A stretch of DNA of 64,000 bases from Saprospiraceae bacterium. Its GTDB lineage: Bacteria > Bacteroidota > Bacteroidia > Chitinophagales > Saprospiraceae. This document shows, in pieces, positions 28,227 to 37,936 of the stretch (its first letter is position 1; every line of letters starts with the position of its first letter). The notes beneath the pieces are model-generated. The model was not told the DNA's origin, did not search any database, and worked only from the letters and a program-made list of their open reading frames with translations. The position numbers and the translations under genes are program-made. The stretch lies in the NCBI GenBank assembly GCA_016722285.1, contig JADKGI010000012.1:1-64000 (forward strand), given 5' to 3'.

Positions 28227-28778
28227 ATGAAAATTTTCAATTTATTTTCTGTTCTTGTTCTTGCGACAGTCTTTACTTTTACATCTTGTAAAGAAAAAGC
28301 TGCTGATGATGCTAATGCAGCACCTGCAACCGATGCTTCTGCAATGGCAACCACTGACCCTTCAACTATGCCGGCTGCCGACCCTAATGCTATGACAGCG
28401 GAAGGAGCATCTGCTACACCCGTGCCAACAGGTCCGCTTACTTCTCTCAAATTTGATAATCAAGAGTATGACTGGGGTACTGTGATGGATGGAGATAAAG
28501 TGACAAAAGCATTCAAATTTATCAATACAGGAAAAGAGCCTCTTATCATTTCAAAAGCAAATGCGAGTTGCGGATGTACTGTACCTGAATGGCCAAAAGA
28601 TGCTATTGCACCGGGCAAATCAGGAGAAATCAAAGTTGTATTTGATTCCAAAGGTAAAGGCGCTGTAGGTGGAAGAGATGAGTCTAAGAGAGTTACGATC
28701 ACTGCTAACACAGACCCTGCTGATACTTACCTGACTATCAAAGGTAAAATAGACAAGAAAGCCGACGCAGCAAACTAA
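28227..28778 (+). CDS. DUF1573 lipoprotein
   Basis: The 183-residue product starts with a lipoprotein signal (MKIFNLFSVLVLATVFTFTSC, lipid-modified Cys at residue 21). A low-complexity Ala/Asp/Thr/Pro linker follows (residues 25-70). The C-terminal domain is DUF1573, an Ig-like fold seen through KFDNQEYDWGTVMDGD, FKFINTGKEPLIISKANASC and CGCTVPEWP. DUF1573 lipoproteins are common in Bacteroidota; their function is unknown. A terminator follows. Confidence 0.9.
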   Translation: MKIFNLFSVLVLATVFTFTSCKEKAADDANAAPATDASAMATTDPSTMPAADPNAMTAEGASATPVPTGPLTSLKFDNQEYDWGTVMDGDKVTKAFKFINTGKEPLIISKANASCGCTVPEWPKDAIAPGKSGEIKVVFDSKGKGAVGGRDESKRVTITANTDPADTYLTIKGKIDKKADAAN

Positions 28779-28800
28779 TATTCGGTTAAAAACAATATTT

Positions 28801-28838
28801 GAAAAAAGGCTGTTCATTTACTGGACGGCCTTTTTTAT
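28801..28838 (+). terminator. rho-independent terminator after the DUF1573 gene
   Basis: An A-run and GGCTGTTC pair, with G-T pairs allowed, with GGACGGCC, followed by TTTTTT. It lies 23 bp after the stop codon and also overlaps the region into which the UbiA frame could be extended. Confidence 0.8.
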
Positions 28839-28852
28839 GCAAAATAATCAAG

Positions 28853-29713
28853 TTGAAAAATTATTTAAGCCTCATCAAATTCAGTCATACCATTTTTGCG
28901 ATGCCGTTTGCCATGGTAGGTTACGTTTTAGCCGTGGCCAAAGAAGGAAGAAGTTTTGATTTAAAATTATTGGCACTTGTCATATTATGTATGATTTTTG
29001 CCAGAAGTGCTGCTATGGCATTCAACAGATGGCTGGACAGAGACATAGATGCCCAAAACCCCAGAACATCTATCAGGGAAATACCATCAGGCATTGTTGC
29101 AGCTGAAAGTGCACTTATTTTCGTTATTTTCAATTGTAGTTTATTTGTGTTATCGACCTGGTTTATTAACCCCTTGTGCTTTTATCTAAGTCCCGTCGCT
29201 TTGCTGGTGGTTTTGGGGTATTCATACACCAAACGGTTTACATCCTTGTGCCATCTGGTATTGGGCCTTGGCTTGTCTCTTGCACCTGTTGGTGCTTTTC
29301 TTGCTGTCACAGGAAAATTTGAAACAGTTCCTGTATTATTAGGATTCTCCGTATTGTTTTGGGTATCAGGCTTTGACATTATTTATGCATTGCAGGATGA
29401 AGATTTCGACCGAAAGCACCACCTTAATTCTATTCCGGTATTTATGGGTCAAATCAAGTCCTTTAGACTATCTGAATTATTACACTTATTATCAGCCGCC
29501 TTTCTCATTGCAGGATTAGTGCTGGCCAAAGATTATTATGCTTTGAGTTATGTCTCCATAATTGCTGTCAGTATATTTCTGGTGATGTTGGTTTATCAGC
29601 ATCTAATCATAAAACCATCCGATCTTAGTCGGGTCAATGTTGCATTTTTTACAACTAATGGTATCGCCAGTGTTATTTTCGGTACACTTTTTATCCTCGA
29701 TCTACTATTTTAA
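28853..29713 (+). CDS. UbiA-family prenyltransferase (quinone biosynthesis)
   Basis: Integral-membrane prenyltransferase of the UbiA family, of the type found as a 4-hydroxybenzoate prenyltransferase-like or futalosine-pathway menaquinone enzyme. Motif 1 is NRWLDRDIDAQNPRT and motif 2 is DIIYALQDEDFDRKHHLNSIP; both Asp-rich motifs bind the prenyl diphosphate through magnesium. About eight hydrophobic helices are visible. I place the start at TTG 28,853, just before the conserved LSLIKFSHTIFAMPFA; the frame stays open back to 28,799, but that part lies inside a terminator. The end overlaps the convergent rdgB stop by 4 bases. The exact substrate cannot be told from sequence. Confidence 0.85.
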   Translation: MKNYLSLIKFSHTIFAMPFAMVGYVLAVAKEGRSFDLKLLALVILCMIFARSAAMAFNRWLDRDIDAQNPRTSIREIPSGIVAAESALIFVIFNCSLFVLSTWFINPLCFYLSPVALLVVLGYSYTKRFTSLCHLVLGLGLSLAPVGAFLAVTGKFETVPVLLGFSVLFWVSGFDIIYALQDEDFDRKHHLNSIPVFMGQIKSFRLSELLHLLSAAFLIAGLVLAKDYYALSYVSIIAVSIFLVMLVYQHLIIKPSDLSRVNVAFFTTNGIASVIFGTLFILDLLF

Positions 29714-30291
29714 TCAGACCTGAGTATTAAATATTCTAACAAATATTTTACTGCCTTAGCCCTATGGCTGATTTGATTTTTTATAGTCTGATCCAATTCT
29801 GCAAATGTATTATTGTACCCATCCGGAATGAATACAGGATCATAACCAAAACCACCTTGTCCTGATTTAGTTTTAGCGATTTGTCCTCTTACAATTCCTT
29901 CAAATATCCTAACTTCATTTGCAGATTTATATGCGATGACGGTTCTGAATTGTGCTGATCGATCAGAATTTTCTTTGAGATTATCTATCAATAAATCCAT
30001 ATTGGCTTCTGGATTGCGCGACACACCGGCGTATCGGGCTGTATGTACGCCGGGTGCTCCATTGAGGGCATCAACTTCGAGACCGGTATCTTCAGAAAAT
30101 GACGACTGTCCGGTTTTATTAAAAAGAAATTCTGCTTTAATGAGCGCATTTTCTTCAAGTGTAGAACCTGTTTCGTGTATTTCTTCCTGGATTCCTAAAT
30201 CCTTCAGACCCAAAATCTTATATTGAGGAAGTATATGGCGTAGTTCTTCCATCTTGTGATCATTTGATGTGGCAAATGCTATCGTTTTCAT
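29710..30291 (-). CDS. rdgB: non-canonical purine NTP pyrophosphatase (RdgB/HAM1)
   Basis: It hydrolyses dITP, dXTP and related nucleotides to monophosphates and keeps them out of DNA. The 193-residue product has the family length. It shows the N-terminal substrate site (AFATSNDHKMEEL), SFSEDTGLEVDALNGAPG, HTARYAG, GQGGFGYDPVFIPDG and the C-terminal SHRAKAV. I use ATG 30,291, at MKTIAFATSN; the frame also allows a start at 30,333, but those 14 extra residues are not conserved. Confidence 0.95.
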   Translation of the reverse strand: MKTIAFATSNDHKMEELRHILPQYKILGLKDLGIQEEIHETGSTLEENALIKAEFLFNKTGQSSFSEDTGLEVDALNGAPGVHTARYAGVSRNPEANMDLLIDNLKENSDRSAQFRTVIAYKSANEVRIFEGIVRGQIAKTKSGQGGFGYDPVFIPDGYNNTFAELDQTIKNQISHRAKAVKYLLEYLILRSD

Positions 30292-30338
30292 TTTGGTAAA
30301 ATCAGCGTTATTTGAAAGCATATACCTTAACAATTACA

Positions 30339-30767
30339 TTATTTTAAAAACATTTCCTGAAGTTTATTCCATAGTAAGACCTTTTTTGACTGGACTGCAT
30401 TGATGTCTTTTATAGGATCACATATCAACATTCTGGACTTCTCAAAATTCAGGATTTCATAATTAATACAATCAACGAATATTCCGATTTGTGAAGGTTT
30501 TATACCAAAAAGAATAATATCCTCGTACACTGGTAATATATTATGAAAAGATATATTCTGATTATCATGTAGTTGTAGTAAAAAAATATCATTTACGAAA
30601 TCGTATTTTATAGCTTCGATCATCTTTTTAAGAGTGGCAGATTCCTCAGGGCCAAAGTGTTCTGTACCCACAACTACTACAAGATGTTTGTATCCCGATC
30701 CTGAAATAGTTAAATCATCAAGACTATTTTCAGGTATCTGAAAAATCTGATCTGTGGTTTCTATCAT
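30339..30767 (-). CDS. hypothetical protein upstream of rdgB
   Basis: A 142-residue soluble protein ending 47 bp before rdgB on the same strand, so probably co-transcribed with it. It has an alternating alpha/beta pattern (KHLVVVVGTEHF, DIFLLQLHDNQ, DIILFGIKPSQIGIF, MLICDPIKDI) and a C-terminal KKVLLWNKLQEMFLK. The layout recalls small nucleotide-glycosylase-fold subunits such as the DNA polymerase III psi protein, but that is a guess from pattern only. Confidence 0.6.
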   Translation of the reverse strand: MIETTDQIFQIPENSLDDLTISGSGYKHLVVVVGTEHFGPEESATLKKMIEAIKYDFVNDIFLLQLHDNQNISFHNILPVYEDIILFGIKPSQIGIFVDCINYEILNFEKSRMLICDPIKDINAVQSKKVLLWNKLQEMFLK

Positions 30768-30860
30768 CAGAATAATATTTCTAAAATTGTAAAAATAAGA
30801 AATTTTGTTTGACGAAATTAAAAATCATGACCAAATAATCAAATTTTATAAATTAAGTCG

Positions 30861-30868
30861 TAATTTTG
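30861..30868 (+). promoter_or_regulatory. candidate -7 box upstream of ilvE
   Basis: TAATTTTG matches TAnnTTTG, 52 bp before the ilvE start codon. The -33 element is not obvious. Confidence 0.4.
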
Positions 30869-30920
30869 TAGTGCAATGTAATAGTAAGATTTATAACTTC
30901 AATCATTTAAATACTAAATC

Positions 30921-32030
30921 ATGGAAACTTTGTTGAATTATGAGAATCCCGCTAAAAATATTAAACTTAATCAGATGAAATACCAGATAAAAATAACTAA
31001 AACGGAAGATTCGGCTATTTCCAAGATGGACTTTAACCATTTGCCTTTTGGTAAATTTTATTCAGACCATATGTTTGTGGCGGATTATATAAATGGTCAA
31101 TGGACTAATCTTGAAATACGACCTCTTGCTCCTATACCTATGCATCCCGGTAATATGGCAATACATTATGGCCAATCTATTTTTGAAGGCATGAAGGCTT
31201 CCAGAGATGCAGAGGGTCATCCATTGTTATTCAGACCTGAAATGCATGCTAAAAGAATAAATAAGTCTGCAAAAAGGATGTGCATGCCTGAAATCCCTGA
31301 AGAACTGTTTCTGGAAGCTGTTCACACACTCGTGAGACTTGAAAAAGCATGGATTCCGCCACAGAAGGGATCCGCATTATACATTCGCCCATTCATGTTT
31401 GCAACTGACGAAACCATAGGTGTTAAGCCTTCTGATACGTATAAGTTTATTGTATTTGTCATGCCGGTTGGTCCTTATTATACCAATCCGGTAAAACTTC
31501 TGGCTCAGGATAAGTATGTTCGCGCTGTGGTTGGTGGGGTAGGAGAAGCCAAAGCAGCCGGCAATTACGCTGCTTCACTTTTGCCTGCAGCTATGGCCAA
31601 AAATGAAGGCTATGATCAGGTGATGTGGCTGGATGGCGTGCATAAGAAATTTATACAGGAGGTAGGTACAATGAACATATTTTTTGTAATTGGTGACGAA
31701 ATCGTGACCCCAAATCTGGATGGTGCCATCCTGGCGGGTATCACCAGAGATAGCATCCTTATTTTATTAAGAGGCAAGGGGTATAAGGTTACTGAAAGAC
31801 AGATATCCATTGATGAAGTTGTTCAGGCTTATGATGAAGGAAAACTGATGGAAGTTTTCGGTACCGGGACAGCAGCGGTGGTTGCCCCTGTTAATGAGAT
31901 ACGATATAAAGATCATATCATGAATATAAATCCCGATAACTTCAAAATAGGGCCGATGATTTATGAAACCATCAATGGGTTGAGAAACTGTACTATTGAA
32001 GATAAATTTGGCTGGATTGTCCCGGCCTGA
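30921..32030 (+). CDS. ilvE: branched-chain amino acid aminotransferase
   Basis: A PLP enzyme that interconverts Leu, Ile and Val with their keto acids, using glutamate. The 369-residue product has class IV aminotransferase motifs: MAIHYGQSIFEGMKA, LFRPEMHAKRINKSAKRM, SALYIRPFMFATDE, and the PLP lysine in GEAKAAGNYAASL. GTAAVVAPV and ITRDSI near the C-terminus are also conserved. The first ATG is used; an in-frame ATG at 30,975 could be the real start since the first 18 residues are not conserved. The gene is single and converges on the 32,052 gene. Confidence 0.95.
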   Translation: METLLNYENPAKNIKLNQMKYQIKITKTEDSAISKMDFNHLPFGKFYSDHMFVADYINGQWTNLEIRPLAPIPMHPGNMAIHYGQSIFEGMKASRDAEGHPLLFRPEMHAKRINKSAKRMCMPEIPEELFLEAVHTLVRLEKAWIPPQKGSALYIRPFMFATDETIGVKPSDTYKFIVFVMPVGPYYTNPVKLLAQDKYVRAVVGGVGEAKAAGNYAASLLPAAMAKNEGYDQVMWLDGVHKKFIQEVGTMNIFFVIGDEIVTPNLDGAILAGITRDSILILLRGKGYKVTERQISIDEVVQAYDEGKLMEVFGTGTAAVVAPVNEIRYKDHIMNINPDNFKIGPMIYETINGLRNCTIEDKFGWIVPA

Positions 32031-32051
32031 AGCTAATTTATTTTAGGTATT

Positions 32052-32525
32052 TTACTTGAGTAGCCATTCAGGTATTTCACTGTAAAAAGTATATTGTTTA
32101 TTGGCTTCATCCTGATGTGCAAACCAGGTAGTGTGGCCATTTGATACCATCAGATAGGGAGCTCGGAGGACAGAATTATATGATGCTATCTGGTCAAAGG
32201 TGTTCTGTGTGACCGGGACAGCTGAAGCCTTGCATTCTACCAGTATATATGGTTGAATTTCTCTATTATATACCACTATATCAAATCTTCGGGAAAGATG
32301 GTTGACATCAATAAGTTTTTCTACCTGTAACGAATTTCTGTTTATTGTTGTTTTTTCAATAAACCACAAGATAAGCAATTGACGCACCATTTCCTCGGGC
32401 TGGAGGATGAGTTTTTTTTTCCTGACCGGGTCGGTTACATATTTTATGCCATCAAATTCTGAAATGATAAGCTTATCACTTAATTCCAGGAGCCTGAGAT
32501 CTATTTTGTTGTCAGAGAAACTCAA
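32052..32525 (-). CDS. HsdR N-terminal-like nuclease-fold protein (type I restriction R_N type 2)
   Basis: A 157-residue single-domain protein. It shows the PD-(D/E)XK-like pattern of the HsdR_N_2 family: RRFDIVVYNREIQPYILVECKA, with Asp and the Glu-x-Lys, followed by QIASYNSVLRAPYLMVSNG. Such small proteins are common in Bacteroidota chromosomes away from restriction systems, with unknown role. Its start overlaps the end of the upstream 787-residue gene by 14 bases, so the two are probably translated together. Confidence 0.8.
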   Translation of the reverse strand: MSFSDNKIDLRLLELSDKLIISEFDGIKYVTDPVRKKKLILQPEEMVRQLLILWFIEKTTINRNSLQVEKLIDVNHLSRRFDIVVYNREIQPYILVECKASAVPVTQNTFDQIASYNSVLRAPYLMVSNGHTTWFAHQDEANKQYTFYSEIPEWLLK

Positions 32526-34875
32526 TGGTGAGTTGCGTTTTAATAATGTTTTCAGAAAGAAGTTCAGATTTTATCCCTGCAAAAATATTTAAGAGGTTTA
32601 GTCCTTTGCTTTCAAATGTGACCCGTGAATCTATGGTATGGAAGATGCATCCAAATTCTTCCAGCCTTTTGACCACTAATCTCTGATATAGAAAATCTGA
32701 ATTATTTGTTGCAGGATGTAGCAAATAATCTTCTGTCATCACATACACCATTGTATCTGTATCTATTAATGCACCGATGAGGGTTTCTTTTATGGTTTCT
32801 TCTGAAGTCAGTTTCTTGATCCCAAGTGTGTAAAAATATTCATGCATACAATCATTATAGTAATCGGAGCAAAATGAAATAATGGTCGCATTTCTAAGCC
32901 TGAACACAGAAGGATTATTATTGAATTGTAACATCTCATCAGCAATATTTCTGACTAATGAAATTCTTCCGGTTGTATGTATTTGTTGCAATGTAGAATA
33001 AGATGGAACATGCTCTTTTGAAAGTGAGTAACCAGAATTATTCATTGTATCATTATATGGAAAAAATGAAATTAAGCTACCGAATTTATTCATTATATCA
33101 ATATTGACATTCGGTTCATTATAGCAAATTAACTCATCGATAGCTCCGTTTTCCAGATCAACCAGATCATCATTGTCTATAATAATACATGGGTATAACT
33201 GACTCAGAAAGCCAGTATATTTTGTCAAAAAATGTTTCCATAATACAGGGTGATCTGATTTTTTATTTTTAATCAAAGATCTGTACAACCCCGGACTGGA
33301 TTTTTTCAGACCGGAGATTAATATTTCAATTTTGTCGAGCCATTCATTTTTAGACTCATTTATGATATTTTCAGACTTCTTGTCCGAGAAATGTAAATAA
33401 TTTGCAGACATATCTTCATTTATCTCAAAATAGTTGATATGATTTTCCAGAATTTTGCTGTAATACCAGACTTCAAACAGGATTAACCATTCCGATGGAT
33501 CAAAAATCTTTAAGGATTTTATTATAATATTGCTTTTCTCATCTATTTCCTGAAGAAAAGAAACCCATTGATAGAAGGTAAGATTTTTTTGGATATTTAG
33601 CGACATGACTTCAAGATCATAGATCAATCCTGTCAAATGCTCAGCTTGTTTTTTGACGCTAAGTGTATTGAGTTCAAATTTTTGGTTGAAAATGCCTGAA
33701 GTATTGATTTGATCCAACAATAACTGTACATCTTTTTCGAGATCGTCAAGCGTGCTGTCGTGATAATTCAATTTATTAACTGACTTGATGTAATCTGATG
33801 TTAGTTCAGGCATTTTATTCTGCCATACTTCGATTTCTGATTTTATATATTCGAGTGTGGCTGATGCTTCGGTTATAACTTTTACCGGCACCTGATTTAC
33901 CAGTATCTTTTTTTCATAAAGCTGTATGATCAGGCCATTTACTTCCGCTATTATCTTCTGCTCAGTTTTTAAGTTTTCTTTATAAGCACCAGAAAAAGTG
34001 TGCAAAAACCCTTTTGTGTTTTCCGGATTTTTATTCAGATTGCCTATACTGAATGTCAGAAATGCAAGTCTATCTAACACATCCATAGAGTATTTACTTG
34101 CTGTTTTGACAAATAGTCTTTCAATTTCACTCAGAAAATGACCGTACCTTTCAGCAATGTTCTGAGCTTGTTCATGTAGATTGAATATAGCATAGCTGAG
34201 TTGATGGATATCTTCAGGCTTATTCTTTATAGTATTTAGATTATCGGAAAATTGGTGCTGGCTGAGATATTCGAAATCTCTTTCATAAATAAAAATAGCA
34301 TCAGCAATATTCTGATAAATAGTGTCAAATTCTGTTTCATCAAAATCAAGAATATCACTTTCAATTAAAGAGTTTAAAATATTGGAGTTTTCAGATTCTG
34401 ATTTGGTTAGGTAACCATCCAGTATTTCGCGCCAGGTCTTATCATTCCATATTTTAACATTTCTAAGATTATGATAATAAGCAGTCACTTTCTCATGCAG
34501 ATGATGGAAGTGAAATGTATAATCGGGGTTTACATTTTCTTTATATTGACTGAAAGTACATCTTTCTCTGACAGAATGAAGGTCCGACTCCGTTACTGTA
34601 TGTTGCATGGATACCTTTAATCCAATATCTGATAATGAAAAAGCTTGAAATGCTGCCTGCAGCTTACTTTGAATGTTGGTATCAGAAGATATGATCAGTG
34701 TTGATTTTTTATCAATAAAATTACTTATTACTCTGAGTATTATGGTATGTATCGCCTGATCATCATCTTTATAGGAAACGTTTACAAGTGTCCTCGAAGT
34801 GTTGATAATAGCATGTTCTTCTTTGGATGATAAGAATTGACTCATCTTTATATAATGCAGTGGATCAAAATACAA
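32512..34875 (-). CDS. large protein resembling a decayed superfamily 1 helicase
   Basis: A 787-residue intact protein. The N-terminus aligns by pattern with AAA_11/DUF4011-type helicases, but the nucleotide-binding loop is gone: VNVSYKDDDQAIHTI stands where GPPGTGKTQTI is expected, then STLIISSDTNIQSKLQAA follows as in LFVSEKRAAL. The middle 450 residues are helical and partly coiled coil. Near residue 560, LYPCIIIDNDDLVDLE stands in place of a DEAS/Walker B motif. A reduced C-terminal helicase-like half follows. It probably does not hydrolyse ATP. The coupled nuclease-fold gene suggests a joint, perhaps DNA-related, role. A later Met at 34,845 could be the start. Confidence 0.55.
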   Translation of the reverse strand: MYFDPLHYIKMSQFLSSKEEHAIINTSRTLVNVSYKDDDQAIHTIILRVISNFIDKKSTLIISSDTNIQSKLQAAFQAFSLSDIGLKVSMQHTVTESDLHSVRERCTFSQYKENVNPDYTFHFHHLHEKVTAYYHNLRNVKIWNDKTWREILDGYLTKSESENSNILNSLIESDILDFDETEFDTIYQNIADAIFIYERDFEYLSQHQFSDNLNTIKNKPEDIHQLSYAIFNLHEQAQNIAERYGHFLSEIERLFVKTASKYSMDVLDRLAFLTFSIGNLNKNPENTKGFLHTFSGAYKENLKTEQKIIAEVNGLIIQLYEKKILVNQVPVKVITEASATLEYIKSEIEVWQNKMPELTSDYIKSVNKLNYHDSTLDDLEKDVQLLLDQINTSGIFNQKFELNTLSVKKQAEHLTGLIYDLEVMSLNIQKNLTFYQWVSFLQEIDEKSNIIIKSLKIFDPSEWLILFEVWYYSKILENHINYFEINEDMSANYLHFSDKKSENIINESKNEWLDKIEILISGLKKSSPGLYRSLIKNKKSDHPVLWKHFLTKYTGFLSQLYPCIIIDNDDLVDLENGAIDELICYNEPNVNIDIMNKFGSLISFFPYNDTMNNSGYSLSKEHVPSYSTLQQIHTTGRISLVRNIADEMLQFNNNPSVFRLRNATIISFCSDYYNDCMHEYFYTLGIKKLTSEETIKETLIGALIDTDTMVYVMTEDYLLHPATNNSDFLYQRLVVKRLEEFGCIFHTIDSRVTFESKGLNLLNIFAGIKSELLSENIIKTQLTIEFL

Positions 34876-34934
34876 AGATATATAATTTAATTATATATAA
34901 ATTATAATTTATGTGTTTTGTGCGTTACAATGAT

Positions 34935-36188
34935 CTATGTATTAATTTCTTCTCCTTCCATTCTGCTGACGGCAACTGTTGCTATTGCATTTCCTACCAC
35001 ATTGGTAGCTGTCCGGCCCATGTCCAGAAACTGATCTATAGGAAGTAACAGGGCTATCCCGATTTCAGGTATCCCGAATCCGGCAATGGTCGCTGCAATC
35101 ACCACAAGTGATGCTCGCGGTACAGCCGCTATTCCTTTACTGGTTACCATCAGGACGAGCAGCATAGTGATTTGCTGTGATAAAGTAAGATTGATTCCAT
35201 ATGCCTGTGCTATCAGCAAAGATCCGAATGTCATATACATCATACTTCCGTCAAGATTGAATGAATACCCGAGAGGTAAAACAAAACTGGTGATTTTATC
35301 CGGCACTCCAAATCTTTCCAATTGATTCAATAGTTTTGGATAGGCTGACTCACTGCTTGCTGTGGCGAAAGCAAGAATGATGGGCTCTTCGATATGTCTG
35401 AGTAAACTCCATACTCTCTTTTTTACAAAAATATATCCAAGACCGATCAAAATCGACCATAACAATAAAAGGGCAAAATAGAAAAGTAAAATCAATTTAC
35501 CATACTGAACCATGACCCCGACACCTTTTTCAGCGATGACTATTGAGATAGAACTGAATACAGCCAGTGGTGCAATCCACATGATCATATTGGTCAGTTT
35601 CAGCATCACATGTGCCAGTGAATCCATGGCTGTAATGATTGGTTTTCCTTTTTCGCCGATGCCTGCAAGTGCCAGGCCAAACAATACTGAAAAAATTACA
35701 ATTTGCAAAACCATCTTATGACTTGAGAGCGCTACAAAGATATTTTCCGGTATCAGCTGATCAATAAAATGTTCAAGTGTGAAAGTATCAGTCGTCACGA
35801 GATTTGTGGCAGTTGCTTCAGAAATCTGGTTTTGAAAATCTAGGCCAGGCTGGAAGATATTTACTATAGTGAGGCCTAGAGTTAGTGACATCAGACTAGC
35901 AAATATAAACCAACCAATTGTTTTTACGCTCATTCTCCCTATGGTTCCTGCATCACCAATACCGGCAACTCCTACTACCAGCGTGCTTAATACGAGTGGA
36001 CCAATGATGAGTTTAATAAATTTCAAAAATATAATATTACCATATTTGGCAACATTCACGTATTTTTCAATAAACTCGGGACCTGATGTATAGTTGAGGA
36101 CAGTCCCGATTACAATACCACCAATTAGCCCAATAAAAATCCATAAGGCAAGATTATTTTTCTTCTGTTCTGTATCCGGTGCGCTCAC
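34935..36188 (-). CDS. sodium/proton:dicarboxylate (glutamate-type) symporter
   Basis: Inner-membrane carrier of the DAACS family that imports dicarboxylates or acidic amino acids with Na+ or H+. The 417-residue length is typical. Conserved parts are FLKFIKLIIGPLVLSTLVVG, the first hairpin at ATASSESAYPKLLNQLERFG, then GYSFNLDGSMMYMTFGSL and the second hairpin at SKGIAAVPRASLVVIAA. About eight transmembrane helices are visible. The substrate cannot be fixed from sequence. Confidence 0.92.
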   Translation of the reverse strand: MSAPDTEQKKNNLALWIFIGLIGGIVIGTVLNYTSGPEFIEKYVNVAKYGNIIFLKFIKLIIGPLVLSTLVVGVAGIGDAGTIGRMSVKTIGWFIFASLMSLTLGLTIVNIFQPGLDFQNQISEATATNLVTTDTFTLEHFIDQLIPENIFVALSSHKMVLQIVIFSVLFGLALAGIGEKGKPIITAMDSLAHVMLKLTNMIMWIAPLAVFSSISIVIAEKGVGVMVQYGKLILLFYFALLLLWSILIGLGYIFVKKRVWSLLRHIEEPIILAFATASSESAYPKLLNQLERFGVPDKITSFVLPLGYSFNLDGSMMYMTFGSLLIAQAYGINLTLSQQITMLLVLMVTSKGIAAVPRASLVVIAATIAGFGIPEIGIALLLPIDQFLDMGRTATNVVGNAIATVAVSRMEGEEINT

Positions 36189-36352
36189 TTTATACTAAAA
36201 TTAAATTAGGATTAAAAAAAGTTAAGGGCGAAAGGTAGATTATTTTAAGAATACCTCCAAAACAATGTCATTTTATTTGGTTAAATTAAAATGACCTGTT
36301 ATTTTGAATAAAGCGAGCGCTTAAAAGGTAAAATCGGGAGATCATTGAGAAT

Positions 36353-37651
36353 CTATTTTTTTTTTGGGTTTTCTGAAATTTTCGGAAGTTTCGGGTGATC
36401 ATCATCCTTCAGGATAAGCCTGAGCGAACTGTTTTTTGAAAAATAATTCCAGGCCCAGTTAATAAAAATTATAAGCTTATTTTTAACACTGAGTATCAGC
36501 ATCAAATGCAGAAACATCCACACAAACCACGCAAAATAACCTTTAAATTTAACAAAAGGCAATTCAACAACAGCCTTATGTCTGCCGATTGTGGCCATAG
36601 AACCAAGATCTGTATATTCATATTCAGAAAGTGGCTTGCCTTGCGTATCTTGCAGCAGGTTCTTTGCCAAAAGTTTACCCTGACCTATAGCAACATTAGC
36701 CACTTGCGGATGGCCTTTTGGATATTTGAGAGTCTCCATATATGAAATATCTCCTATTGCAAATATGTTATCAAATCCGATGACCCGGTTTTGCCGATCA
36801 ACCTTATAACGGTTAGTCGGGGTAATAGAGTTATCAGGAATGCCATCTATAATGTTTCCGGTAACCCCTGCTGCCCAGATTACTTGCCTGCTTATGAGGG
36901 TTTCGCCGTTATTCATAGTAAGTAGTTCACCATCGTAGTCAGTGACAAATACACCTGTCTTTATAATCACACCCAATTTTTTCAGATATTCTGAAGATGC
37001 ATTTCTTGACATTTCAGACATATTGTTAAGTGTGTGTGCGCTTCCTTCCAAAAGGAAAATGTTCATTTTAGAGAAATCAATTCTGTGAAAGTCCTTTGGA
37101 AGAACATCTCTTTTTATTTCAGCAAATGCGCCCGCCAGTTCAACACCGGTTGGCCCTCCGCCCACTACCACTATATTCATCAATGCAGCCTTTTCCGCCT
37201 CATCAACATAGAGTAATTTTTCAAAATTTTCAAGGATGCTGTTTCTGATATTGATGGCCTGGTAAGTGGATTTCAGGGCATATGAATTATTTTCAATGTT
37301 GGCATTGCCAAAATAATTTGTCTTGCAACCGGTAGCTATTATCAGATAATCATAGAAATAACTACCCGTATCGGTGCCAACAGATTTATTTTTTGTGTCG
37401 ATATGATGAACATTGGTGAGCCTTATTCTCACATCCTCTCTGTTCTGAAATATCTTTCTGAAAGGAAAAGATATAGAAGATGGTTCTATCTGTGATGTGG
37501 CCACCTGATAAAACAGCGGTTGAAATTGATGATGGTTGTGTTTGTCAAGCAGGAGAATATCGAATTGGTCTTTCTTAATATTCTCTATCAATTGAAGACC
37601 TGCAAAACCACCACCCAGGACAATTATTTTCGGAGCAGGATTATTTTTCAA
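36353..37651 (-). CDS. ndh: type II NADH dehydrogenase
   Basis: Membrane-associated flavoprotein that passes electrons from NADH to quinone without pumping protons. The 432-residue product has the FAD site IIVLGGGFAGLQLIENI, the NADH site NIVVVGGGPTGVELAGAFAEI and the second FAD contact FAIGDISYM. Residues 365-400 are hydrophobic (YFAWFVWMFLHLMLILSV) and fit a membrane anchor, as in Bacteroidota and mitochondrial relatives. The gene stands alone. Confidence 0.93.
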   Translation of the reverse strand: MKNNPAPKIIVLGGGFAGLQLIENIKKDQFDILLLDKHNHHQFQPLFYQVATSQIEPSSISFPFRKIFQNREDVRIRLTNVHHIDTKNKSVGTDTGSYFYDYLIIATGCKTNYFGNANIENNSYALKSTYQAINIRNSILENFEKLLYVDEAEKAALMNIVVVGGGPTGVELAGAFAEIKRDVLPKDFHRIDFSKMNIFLLEGSAHTLNNMSEMSRNASSEYLKKLGVIIKTGVFVTDYDGELLTMNNGETLISRQVIWAAGVTGNIIDGIPDNSITPTNRYKVDRQNRVIGFDNIFAIGDISYMETLKYPKGHPQVANVAIGQGKLLAKNLLQDTQGKPLSEYEYTDLGSMATIGRHKAVVELPFVKFKGYFAWFVWMFLHLMLILSVKNKLIIFINWAWNYFSKNSSLRLILKDDDHPKLPKISENPKKK

Positions 37652-37936
37652 AACAATGAATTTGAATTATAAACAACGGAATTATAGAATAGTTATTGAG
37701 GCTTATCTTTTTAAATATTTTGAAATAGACTTTATAATCTTAAATTCACAGAATTAAATATTGTTGCTATGCTTTTTTTAAATATAATTAAATCAGATAA
37801 CATCGATTCCGTATTAGTAAGTAAAAGTAAGGATTGAAGTGTGGGTATATAAAATAACAGAATTTTGGTTTTAACCCATATCGGGGAGCATAAATTATCT
37901 TATCTTGTGGCTTTTATATACTAAAAATATTGCGAA

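Noticed and set aside
28799..28852. Upstream extension of the UbiA-family gene to a TTG at 28,799
   Set aside because: This stretch forms the terminator hairpin of the preceding gene and is not conserved coding sequence.
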